From Anthoceros angustus (lineage: Eukaryota; Streptophyta; Anthocerotopsida; Anthocerotales; Anthocerotaceae), in assembly GCA_010909165.1 (NCBI GenBank), contig MU008160.1:558001-622000 (forward strand): a stretch of DNA of 64,000 nucleotides. The letters are read 5' to 3'. The stretch's first letter is position 1. The number at the start of each line of letters is the position of its first letter. Below, piece by piece: positions 24,335-33,957 of the stretch. The notes beneath the pieces were generated by a model. The model was not told the DNA's origin and searched no databases. It saw nothing but the letters and a program-made list of their open reading frames with translations. Made by a program: the position numbers and the translations under genes.

Positions 24335-27267
24335 TCACGGTCGACCCTTACAACTGCAACAACCAGCTGCGAATCGATGCACACGGTACCCATCCCTTAC
24401 AACAATGTCCTCTGTTCCAGCCTTGACATGATCTCCGTGGAACTGTGGCAGTCACTGCACATGCGTAGATTCTTGTTACCACCAGAGGTGTCCCACTGGA
24501 GTGTTCAAGAGGCCAAACGCCAGAGCTAGCTTCTCAGCATGCCCACAAAGTGCATCTTCCTTTTCCTTCACACAGTGGCTTCAACACCAACTTTGTGTGA
24601 GGTACGTGGCCTCCTTCCTGCTTCAGACGTGCATTCGTGCTCTCTACCTTAAGCAATATCCTCTCTCCTTTCTCCCACCAGAAATCTATGCACCTCCTTA
24701 TTTACCTCAATGCTCGCCACTGCTGGTTTCTTGTTCGCTCCTGCTGCCCTTCTCTGTGTTTCAATCCTGTCTACATCCATCCACCTACCTGCATCTGCAT
24801 AGGCATTGGCCATGAGCACATAGGCGGCCGCCTCCTGGGGGTCCAGCCTAACTATGCTTTCAAAACACCACATTGCTCTCTCTAGATCCCCGTGACTTTT
24901 GGAAGCATTCAACAAAGACGTCAATCCCACAACATTACTTTGGCCCTCGCATGATAATAGCATCTTCTCTGCCTCATCTAAGTGGCCAGCACGTCCAAGA
25001 ACATCAATCATGCAATTATAATGCTCAACAGTAGGTTTAATGCCATGCTGATTAGCCATGGAATTGAAGTGCTTGCGACCCTCGTGTACCAGTCCCTCAT
25101 GACTGCATGCTACTAGAAGGCAAGTAAAAGTCGTATCATCAGGCTGAATACACTAACATCTCCTCAAAACAAGCTAGTGCCTTGTGACCTTCATCACAAG
25201 TACCATACCCAGATATCAGGGCATTCCATGTCACCACATCCTTTGTGGCCATGCTGTCAAAAACCTGCATCTTCCAGTTCACCACATTTTGCATACATGT
25301 CCACCAGGCAGTGCCCACCATTACGTCATCCAGCAGTCCTCTTTCAACAATCTGAGTGCAGCTGCTGCCCTTCTGTAAGGCACCAGTGCTTCCACAGGCC
25401 TTCAGAAGGCAAAAGTAACATGGTCAGCCAAAATAAGGCCCACCTCCATTTGTCCATACACAACAAGCGCCTCTTGGCTGAGTCCTTGCTGTGCATACCC
25501 AGCAATCAGGGCATTCCATGTCACCACATCTTTGTGGCCATGCTGTCAAAAACCTGGCGTGCATCTTCCAGTTCACCACATTTTGCATACATGTCCACCA
25601 GGCAGTGCCCACCACAACGTCATCCAGCAGTCCTCTTTGACAATCTGTGAGTGCAGCTGCAGGCCCTTCTGCAAGGCACCAGTGCTTCCACAGGCCTTCA
25701 GAAGGCAAGCAAAAGTAACATGGTCAGCCAAAATAAGGCCCGCGTCCTCCATTTGTCCGTACACAGCTAGCGCCTCTTTGCCTAGTCCTTGCTGTGCATA
25801 CCCAGCAATCAAGGCATTCCATGTAACCACATCCTTTGTGGCCATGCTGTCAAAGACCTGGCGTGCAGCTTCCAGTTCGCCACATTTCGCATACATGTCC
25901 ACCAGGCAGTTGCCCACCACAACGTCATCCAGCAGTCCTCTTTCAACAATCCGTGAGTGCAGTTGCTGCCCTTCTGTAAGGCACCAGTGCTTGCACAGGC
26001 CTTCAGAAGGCAAGCAAAAGTAACATGGTCAGCCAAAATGAGGCCCGCCTCCTCCATTTGTCCATACAACAAGCGCCTCTAGTCCTTGCATACCCAGCAA
26101 TCAGGGCATTCCATGTCACCACATCCTGGCCATGCTGTCAAAACCTGGCGTGCATCTTTCAGTTCACCACATTTTGCATACCCAGCAATCAGGGCATTCC
26201 ATGTCACCACATCCTTTGTGGCCATGCTGTCAAAAACCTGGCGTGCATCTTTCAGTTCGCCACATTTTGCATACATGTCCACCAGGCAGTTGCCAACAAA
26301 CAAGTTAGTAGGAATGCCACTGCACCACATCACAGTGCACTTTTCTGCCAGATTCCAAGTCGGCTGCAAATGCACAAGCTTGAAGGGCAGCTACAAAGAC
26401 GTGAGCATCCGCCTTCACTCCTGACCTACGCATCTCATGGTACAGTTGTATGGCCTCATTAGGTTTCCCATGCTTAACGTGCGGAGATTATGGAAGACCA
26501 CATGAAGGCATCTGGCCCACTCTGGTGAGCACATCCATGGCCTCCTCTAGCCTACCTCCACATGCATACATGCGCAAGATATGGTTCCCCAAGTATGCAT
26601 TCGACTCGTACCAAGTTTGACACTGAGATCATGAACTCGTCGCCCCACAACCAAATCCTTCTTAGCTGTACACAGTTTTAGCACAGTGTAAACAGAGACT
26701 GAGAAACAGCAGAGTCTGCCTGCGCCAGAGATTCCAGGGCTCCAACGGCCTCAGAAAGCTTCCCCTGCTGACATAACATGCTCACGGTTCCAGCCGTTAC
26801 GCCCATTTCCGATCCTTCACGCCTGCCAGGTTCAGGCTCATTCCGGATCTCGCCTTGGAAGGAGAGGCACCATGACCCATCTGCATATCCAAGGAAACGA
26901 GCTGGTCATCAACCCAAGCTGGCTTAAACATGTTGTTTAACCACAGCACCTCGCCGGACCCCTTACGCCGGAAGTCAGGCGAACGGGAGCTCTTCTTATC
27001 TCGTCTGTTGTCCCACCACATGGTAGGCTCCAGAAAAATTGCTGCCACAAGTGCTCCTGCTCCTGGCAATGATCATGGTTGGAAAACCCGTCCCCACCCA
27101 CACCTTTCTCGGAAGTGGAGGGCTGGGCTCCTTACACTGCTGCACCTGAAGGCTTTGTTTGCCTGGGATTGATTCGCTGCGATGAGGTGAGCGGGGCTCC
27201 TCGTAGAATCCCTGCACACACCATTTTGTTGGGTCCACAGCGGGTCCGGTTGCCATACTGTTGCCAT
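24335..27267 (-). pseudogene. PPR-DYW protein, left-arm copy, multiple frameshifts
   Basis: PPR-DYW proteins bind specific organellar RNAs and edit them through the DYW deaminase-like domain. The order is: start MATVWQPDP at 27267, an OSB-type PDF motif at about 27040-26880 (WWDNRRDKK, SPDF, GEVLWL), a PLS-type PPR tract at 26740-24900 (GNCLVDMYAKCGEL, DVVTWNALIAGYA) and the E/DYW region at 25059-24335. The DYW part ends CCSCKGRP, not DYW. Many small deletions break the frame in the repeats. One further base is missing next to the LEQR segment, where an A follows GG instead of GGG. No intron is needed. It is a pseudogene unless the indels are assembly errors. Confidence 0.85.
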
Positions 27268-27534
27268 CGTTCAAGGACCGCTGTCTGAAGATGTTACTAC
27301 GAAGTGTGTCTAGATAGAAGCGCATAGATAATGTCTTTGGCCAAATGGACACACATTTATAAGAACGTGATTATTAAGCATCCTGCGCTTGGATCGGTAC
27401 TTAGATGGGGTGCCTAAAGGGAATGAATGCCCTTGGTGCAAGTACATAGCTTAGGCATACCATGGTACAAGTTGTTAAGTACCAAGTCCCATGACGGAAA
27501 TCCGTCCTTAGTGGACTTCAATAAAATTCTTCTT

Positions 27535-27548
27535 CTTCTTCTTCTTCA
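27535..27548. repeat. CTT/GAA microsatellite
   Basis: A short run of CTT trinucleotides encodes the poly-Glu end of the left VAMP72-like frame. The mirror-image GAA run in the right arm lies at about 33676-33698. Confidence 0.7.
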
Positions 27549-27648
27549 TTGACGAAATCCCACAAAATCGCTATATCCATTTGCCCATACAAATCCCACC
27601 AAAATCGCTCCTCGAAGAGGTTGTCGGCCTGGGCTCCGGAGCAGGAGG

Positions 27649-27766
27649 GGCAGGTGGCAGAAAACATGTGTCGGACAATGGCCTCTGGGTCCAGAGCAGG
27701 AGGGGCGCAGGTGGCAGAAAATATGTGTCGGACAATGGCCTCTGGGTCCAGAGCAGGAGTGGGCTG
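27649..27766 (-). repeat. Two-copy 57-bp tandem repeat in the VAMP72-like tail
   Basis: Two adjacent units begin CAGGTGGCAGAAAA and encode the repeated ALDPEAIVRH and FSATC residues after the membrane segment. The unit is a multiple of three, so it leaves the frame open. The right arm has the same duplication (about 33470-33590). Confidence 0.75.
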
Positions 27767-29128
27767 CCGTCGGATCATGAGAAGTATGATGAGAGTGAGG
27801 ACAGCTACCACAATCAGCTTCATCTTCATGTCCTTGAACCACCATTCAAGGTGCCCACTCAGCCTTCTCAAGTTGTCAGCCTGAGGACACACGGTGGCAA
27901 AGTGTGTGTCAAAAATGCTCTAGAAGTGACCTTCTTTGCCATAGAGTCAGATCCTCTCTGCTCACAACGAATTCCAGGTTCCAGCCTTATTTTTGCGACC
28001 GAGAGGCAACACACTAACCTGAACGGCGAGCTTCTTTACCTTGTCGAACACCAGTTGAATGTTCTCTCCCCATCACACACCTGTTCATCCGAAAGCACTG
28101 TTAGCGTCCGAGACATGTGTACCGGATGAAACCCCAGCCATGAAGTGCAAAAGAAAGGTTGATGGGTGCAAATCGTGAGTAAAGCTCCAGTCTAGGTCAC
28201 AGCATATGGGCCCTTGCTCACCTTCTCAAAACAGTCTAGGAAGGTGTCCTTCAATCTTGCAAGCTGCGATCTCAAAACCGAAATCATGCTCATTTCCCTG
28301 CATGACGGACACAGTGCTGCATGTGCTGTTTCAACCTCGGGCTGAAAGGAACACAGCATGCCAGAATGATGAAAAGCGCGTAAGCTTATAGAAATCTTCG
28401 GCAACACGTGAGGGCAATGAGGGTGCTGCAGTCCAATACCCAAACTCCTTGTCAAGACCGTGAGCAACAGCAGTGTGAGCCCTCCCCCCGCCATATTTGC
28501 TCTTGAAGTCCTGCTGAACTCGTCCCAAGAAGGCAAGTGGCAGCGAGCTTTCCATCCCTTCCTCTGCCACCACAAGATAGGCTGCAAAAGCACAACAAAG
28601 CACATTCGTTTGCGCATCATGAGCAGCGAAGAGGCTAACAGAAGGAGCACAAGGCCACTTACTAAACCCATCCTCGATCAAATAGTGGAACGTGTACTTA
28701 TCCCGCGTGTCCGTGACCTTGTGGTTGATGTGAAGGCGCAATTCGTGCAGGCCTCCTTGGGCCACCCTTTTGAAGCTCCCCGACACGACACTGTACTCCG
28801 CTAGCACCTCCGTGCCCCGCGCCACAAAGCTGTAAGTGAAAGATTTGGGATCCATCTGCGCTCAGAGTAGCTCCCCGAAATCAATCGGCTCTACAGGGAG
28901 TGATCTCGCAAGGCAAGGCACCGCGCGGCGCTATCGTCTCCTCGTTGAGGACCTCCAGCCAAGGATATGAGGAGTTATAACCACCAGACTCGACTATACA
29001 GCAGGCCGAGGCTATACAGCAGGCCGAGGAGGTGCGAGGTGCACCTCCTCGGCAGCCACCTTCCGTGCACACTACCATAAAGGAGGTAGTCGCCAGTCTG
29101 GAGTCCTAGGACTAGTCTGCAGACCCTT

Positions 29129-29188
29129 GGGTAATTGGGTAATTGGGTAATTGGGTAATTGGGTAATTAGATAATTGGGTAATTGGGT
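29129..29188. repeat. GGGTAATT octamer array
   Basis: About seven to eight head-to-tail copies of GGGTAATT, one altered to TAGATAATT. It lies just inside the inner edge of the left arm. Confidence 0.9.
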
Positions 29189-29419
29189 TGTGGGTGCATA
29201 TGGGCAAGCCCGCGCGCTAGCTGCAGGCAGCAGCTTGTCAAGCAAGCCCTGGGCATCCACTAGGCTCCCGACACGTTGCATACCTGTTGTTTGCGGGCTT
29301 TGCGGCGCAAACGCCTCTGTTTGCAACCGGCATACAACAAAAGCGGCCCACGGCATGCTACGCCCACGGCCCACGGCCCACGGCATGCTATGTACGTGCC
29401 CACGTGTATGTTTGTGACC

Positions 29420-29507
29420 GTGCATCAGAATCTGACCGGCATTTATAAATGTCGGCATTCTATCTTTCAATCGCCACGGGATGGGGCCCACCCCTACTTC
29501 CGCGAGC
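29420..29507. repeat. Spacer direct repeat, copy 1 (copy 2 at 30330-30417)
   Basis: An 88-bp module containing CCGGCATTTATAAATGTCGG, itself palindromic, and ATCGCCACGGG. It recurs in the same orientation 910 bp downstream with few differences. Confidence 0.8.
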
Positions 29508-29641
29508 AAGGGGGATAGAGCAGCGAGGATTGAGCAAATTTGCCTTGTTCGGTACCGAGGTCGGCAACGAGGAGAGGAGAACATCGGAGAGGCGAGGAGG
29601 GGAGAGGGCCGCGCGGTGGCCAAAGTTCGCACCACTGATGG

Positions 29642-29690
29642 TTTACGGTTTACGGTTTACGGGTTACGGTTTACGGTTTACGGTTTACGG
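29642..29690. repeat. TTTACGG heptamer array (telomere-like variant)
   Basis: Seven consecutive heptamers: six TTTACGG and one GTTACGG. The unit differs by one base from the plant telomere repeat TTTAGGG. Confidence 0.9.
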
Positions 29691-29810
29691 TGCAGCCTGC
29701 AAGTGTGCTGTAGGTAGGCTGATCCCTACACTTGATCCTGTGTAGCGAGGTAGAAATGTCTGTAGAAATGTGTGGTAGAAATTTGGCGTCGCGTCGGTGG
29801 CCCTCTGCGA

Positions 29811-29829
29811 GGTTTAGGGTTTAGGGTTT
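29811..29829. repeat. Interstitial TTTAGGG telomere-type units
   Basis: Two complete TTTAGGG units plus partial flanking units, about 120 bp from the TTTACGG array. Two units alone could be chance or a telo-box promoter element. Confidence 0.6.
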
Positions 29830-30102
29830 GACGCCTGTCGAACCCTCCTTCATCGTAGTGTGCACGGGCGCAAGCCCCGTCTGACCACCGAGGGGAGAAA
29901 TTTCTCCAGGCCCAAACCCCAGGCGGCCCAGTATTGGTCAGCAACTGGGTTTGTGGCCCGTGCCTCCTCCGCACCTCCGCAACGCATCGACGGCCTAAGG
30001 CTAACGCAAACTTAATGGATGGATCCCAAACAGATGGATCCCAATACCGGGCAGCTGCTGCGTGCGTGGGCCCCACCCTTGCAAAACCCACGAAACCAAA
30101 CA

Positions 30103-30145
30103 CGCTTTTGTTGTATGCCGCGGCCCACGGCATACAACAAAAGCG
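30103..30145. repeat. Perfect 17-bp hairpin
   Basis: CGCTTTTGTTGTATGCC (30103-30119) pairs with GGCATACAACAAAAGCG (30129-30145) across a 9-nt loop. Single arms of the same motif occur near 29325 and 30489. Confidence 0.85.
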
Positions 30146-31076
30146 AGTGCACTCCCGGCCTGGACGGTGCGAGATCTCGCACCTCCTCGGCAGCCACCTT
30201 CCGCTTCCCAGGGTAAAACATGGAAAGGCAATCCATTCGTCAAACATACAAGTGGGCATGGGAATCTGAATCAGAATCTGACCGGCATCCGAATGGACGG
30301 ATGGATTGGCATCCATCCATCCAATGACGGTGCATCAGAATCTGACCGGCATTTATAAATGTCGGCATTCTCTCTTTAAATCGCCACGGGGTTGGGCCCA
30401 CCCCCACTTCTTCGAGCACGCTGTGTGGTCAGCAACTGAGCCGGAGCCGGGAGTGCGAGATCTCAGTTGACGCAACTGACGCAACTGACGCTTTTGTTGT
30501 ATGCAACTGCCGCGGCCCACGGTGGCACTACCTAGTCACTAGTCTGCAGTCATAGGACTAGTGTGCAGACCCTTGTTTTTCACTGGGTACCGAAGTTACC
30601 GAACAACACAAATTTGCCGACCATAAAAAGTGGTTTCAAGTGGTTTCAGTGCACCGATCGTCATGCTTCCGACTATTAGTGATGTGTGTTCGGTAACTTA
30701 GGAGGAGGAGGCGGCACTTCCGTGAACACTACAATGAAGGAGGTAGTCACCTGGAAGGTCCTCGGCAGTTTGTTCCGGGGTGTTCTAGTTTGTTCCGGGG
30801 TGTCCCCAGGTGCGGGAGTGTCGGTGGATTCCGCACGGGGCGTTGCGGTGCGGAGGAGGAGGAGGAGGAGGGCAATGGAGGCTGGTAAGAGGGTGGTAAA
30901 CTAAGGTGCCCCACTTATAGATACCGGTGCCATGCATGGCCAATGCACCGCATGTAAGCGGCCATGGCCTTTCCTTACATGCCTCTTTTTGCGTGGCCAC
31001 ACGGGCAAAGCAACGAAGGTCTTTACTAGTGGAACCCACCAAACAAACTTAAATCCTACGAAACAAACTAGAATCC

Positions 31077-31153
31077 CACTTGTTCTACACCAGTGCCCGT
31101 GTAGAACAGGTGGCACTTGTTCTACACTAGTGCCCATGTAGAACAGGTGGCAC
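31077..31153. repeat. Two-copy 37-bp tandem repeat, each unit self-complementary
   Basis: Units at 31077-31113 and 31114-31150. Each contains TTGTTCTACAC and its near reverse complement GTGTAGAACA, so each unit can form a short hairpin. Confidence 0.8.
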
Positions 31154-31154
31154 A

Positions 31155-31211
31155 AAAATGGTCGCGCAAAAATGGGCCTATGAGGTGAGGCGATTTTTGC
31201 GCGACCATTTT
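31155..31211. repeat. Perfect 19-bp hairpin
   Basis: AAAATGGTCGCGCAAAAAT (31155-31173) is the exact reverse complement of 31193-31211, with a 19-nt loop. It directly follows the 37-bp tandem repeat. Confidence 0.85.
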
Positions 31212-31430
31212 GCGCGAGTTCCAGTATGGCCCCACCCCCAAGGTGAGGCCTAAAAAAACTGCAACAGCAGTCGGTGCCCTCCACCTTCAAGTGCCACCTG
31301 TCCTAGGCCGAGGCAAGGACAGGTGTCTCTCCAATATCGTCTCTCGCATGCTTGGCTTCTGACTTCTGCCTTCTGCCTTCTCTTCCGTCCCGCGGCGCCC
31401 GCGCGCTTAGGACCTGGTTCCGTGGTTCTT

Positions 31431-31456
31431 GCCTTGCCTTGCCTTGCCTTGCCTTG
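31431..31456. repeat. GCCTT pentamer array
   Basis: Five GCCTT units plus a partial one. A GCAAGGCAAGGC run at the inner end of the left arm (about 28909) and a GCCTTGCCTTGC run at 32325-32336 are related, so the array may be an expansion of arm-edge sequence. Confidence 0.8.
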
Positions 31457-32388
31457 CGAAATCATTCCCTGTAGAGCCGATTGATTTCGATTTTGAATTT
31501 GATTTTGATTTTGCCCTGTGATGTAAATGTGCCCCAGCGAGGTTGAATGACCCCAGCGAATATCAGATGCTCAGCTCCGCACAACATAGAAATTAACACA
31601 CTTTCAGGAAAGACATGAAATAGTGAAATCATGAGAGATTCACGAATTAGAAACGCTATCATTTACTCTTTCTTATAACTTTTGATACTGGACCAACCTT
31701 CCGGTACCGACGTTGCGGCTGCCCAATGGCCAGTCGCCAGTCGCCAGTCATCCACTAGGCTCCCGACACGTTCCATACATGGTGAGTGTGTTTTGCGGCG
31801 CAAACGTTCCACGGCCCACGGCCCACGTGGGCCCCATCACACAGGGGCCAACGAATTGCGCCTACACAGCTACACAGCGACCTTGTAGCATGACGACGTT
31901 GCTGATCGTCATGCTCATAAGGTTCCGCGGAAGGCACATATTCCCTGTGGGGAGTCATATGTTGGGAGGCTCCGGCTCAGTTGCTCGATTTCTGTTAGAG
32001 AAGGTGTGCAAATTTGTGTTGTTCGGTAACTTCGGAGGAGGAGCCGGCACCTCCGTGAACACTACAATGAAGGAGGTAGTCACCTGGAAGGTGCGATATC
32101 TCGCACCTCCTCGGCAGTTTGTTCCGGGGTGTCCCCAGGTGCTGGTCACGGTACCGGAGTGTCGGTGCCGGCGTGGTGCGCCTCCATTGCCCTCCTCCTC
32201 CTCCTCCTCCTCCTCCTTCCACCCTGGAAATCTGGTCTGGTGGTTGTAAATCCTCATATCCTTGCCTTACGGATCTCAGTTGCAGCTGGAGGTCCTCAAC
32301 GAGGAGACGATAGCGCCGCGCGGCGCCTTGCCTTGCGAGATCACTCCCTGTAGAGCCGATTGATTTCGGGGAGCTACTCTGAGCGCAG

Positions 32389-33708
32389 ATGGATCCCAAA
32401 TCTTTCACTTACTGCTTTGTGGCGCGGGGCACGGAGGTGCTAGCGAGTACAGTGTCGTGTCGGGGAGCTTCAAAGGGTGGCCCAAGGAGGCCTGCAGGTG
32501 CGCCTTCACATCAACCACAAGGTCACGGACACAGGATAAGTACACGTTCCACTATTTGATCGAGGATGGGTTTAGTAAGTGGCCTTGTGCTCCTTCTGTT
32601 AGCCTCTTCGCTGCTCATGATGCGCAAACGAATGTGGTGATGCCGTTGCCGACCTCCACCTGCCTTCTAATGTGCTTTGTTGTGCTTTTGCAGCCTATCT
32701 TGTGGTGGCAGAGGAAGGGATGGAAAGCTCGCCACTTGGCTTCTTGGCACGAGTTCAGCAGGACTTCAAGAGCAAATATGGCGGGGAGGGCTCACTGCTG
32801 TTGCTCACGGTCTTGACAAGGAGTTTGGGTATTGGACTGCAGCACCCTCATTGCCCTCACGTGTTGCCGAGGATTTCTATAAGCACGCGCTTTTCATCAT
32901 TCTGGCATGCTGTGTTCCTTTCAGCCCGAGGTTGAAACAGCACATGCAGCACTGTGTCCGTCATGCAGGGAAATGAGCATGATTTCGGTTTTGAGATCGC
33001 AGCTTGCAAGATTGAAGGACACCTTCCTAGACTGTTTTGAGAAGGTGAGCAAGGGCCCATATGCTGTGACCTAGACTGGAGCTTTACTCACGATTTGCAC
33101 CCATCAACCTTTCTTTTGCACTTCATGGCTGGGGTTTCATCCGGTACACATGTCTCGGACGCTAACAGTGCTTTCGGATGAACAGGTGTGTGATGGGGAG
33201 AGAACATTCAACTGGTGTTCGACAAGGTAAAGAAGCTCGCCGTTCAGGTTAGTGTGTTGCCTCTCGGTCGCAAAAATAAGGCTGGAACCTGGAATTCGTT
33301 GTGAGCAGAGAGGATCTGACTCTATGGCAAAGAAGGTCACTTCTAGAGCATTTTTGACACACACTTTGCCACCGTGTGTCCTCAGGCTGACAACTTGAGA
33401 AGGCTGAGTGGGCACCAGAATGGTGGTTCAAGGACATGAAGATGAAGTGATTGTGGCTGCTCACTCTGCTCTGGACAGGCCATTGTCCGACACATATTTT
33501 CTGCCACCTGCGCCCCTCCTGCTCTGGACCCAGAGGCCATTGTCCGACACATGTTTTCTGCCACCTGCGCCCCTCCTGCTCCGGAGCCCCAGGCCGACAA
33601 CCCTCTTCGAGGAGCGATTTTGGTGGGATTTGTGTATGGCAAATGGATATAGCGATTTTGTGGGATTTCGTCAATGAAGAAGAAGAAGAAGAAGAAGAAT
33701 TTTATTGA
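32389..33708 (+). pseudogene. VAMP72-like R-SNARE, right-arm copy, degenerate
   Basis: Mirror copy of 27518-28855. It starts with the same MDPKSFTY at ATG 32389. A one-base loss in the longin exon (GCGAGTAC for GCGGAGTAC) breaks the frame within about 25 codons, and more bases are missing around 32530. Intron 1 carries an extra segment of about 39 bp. The longin-side splice sites and FLARVQQDFKSKYGG are retained. The membrane segment is lost: the bases after GGACATGAAGATGAAG differ from the left copy. The frame break in the middle SNARE exon (GCAGGGAAATGAGC) is identical in both arms, so it predates the duplication. Not expected to make a SNARE. Confidence 0.72.
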
Positions 33709-33957
33709 AGTCCACTAAGGACGGATTTCCGTCATGGGACTTGGTACTTAACAACTTGTACCATGGTATGCCTAAGCTATGTACTTGCACCAAGGCATTC
33801 ATTCCCTTTAGGCACCCCATCTAAGTACCGATCCAAGCGCAGGATGCTTAATAATCACGTTCTTATAAATGTGTGTCCATTTGGCCAAAGACATTATCTA
33901 TGCGCTTCTATCTAGACACACTTCGTAGTAACATCTTCAGACAGCGGTCCTTGAACG

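Larger units (their letters stand above)
27518..28855 (-). pseudogene. VAMP72-like R-SNARE, left-arm copy, degenerate
   Basis: Intact VAMP72 proteins are tail-anchored R-SNAREs for fusion at the plasma membrane and endosomes. From ATG 28855 the longin domain reads YSFVARGTEVLAEYSVVSGS and YTFHYLIEDGF. A strong donor (GTAAGT) and acceptor (TTGCAG) restore EDGFTYLVVAEE, the family motif. Exon 2 has FLGRVQQDFKSKYGGGRAHTA. Later exons have KQHMQHCVRH, then in another frame FLDCFEKV. The last exon has WWFKDMKMKLIVVAVLTLI, the juxtamembrane and membrane segment. Two frame changes fall in the SNARE part and the zero-layer Arg is not seen. An unusual tail follows the membrane segment: a repeated ALDPEAIVRH block and a poly-Glu end encoded by a CTT microsatellite. 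Confidence 0.72.
21323..28985 (-). repeat. Left arm of a large inverted duplication (about 7.7 kb)
   Basis: This arm is the reverse complement of 32255-39794. It carries SABATH, unassigned flank, PPR-DYW and VAMP72-like sequence, all on the minus strand. The inner edge lies near 28985, after the shared TCTGGTGGTT. The outer edge is where the right arm is cut by a Copia LTR (39794 matches 21323), so the original arm may have extended farther. The arms differ by substitutions and many small indels, mostly losses in the right arm. Confidence 0.9.
28986..32254. other. Spacer of the inverted duplication: short arrays, hairpins and mixed direct/inverted modules
   Basis: No gene is recognisable. 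The spacer is built from small repeated modules. A GTGCATCAGAATCTGACC module occurs at 29420-29507 and 30330-30417. An AATGAAGGAGGTAGTCACC module with TTGTTCCGGGGTG occurs at 30686-30830 and 32028-32170, and inverted near 29030-29100. A GGAGGA run at 30851-30870 is mirrored by CTCCTC at 32190-32216. A GCATACAACAAAAGCG motif occurs three times, in both orientations. The pattern suggests repeated rearrangement or nested small transposons. Confidence 0.7.

Noticed and set aside
24649-27352. Plus-strand open frames rich in HILHTCPPG and similar repeats across the PPR copies
   Set aside because: They are reverse-strand readings of the PLS repeats. The minus strand has the PPR, PDF and DYW motifs.
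29129-29188. GGGTAATT array considered as a CRISPR array
   Set aside because: The units are 8 bp with no spacers, and the host is a plant.
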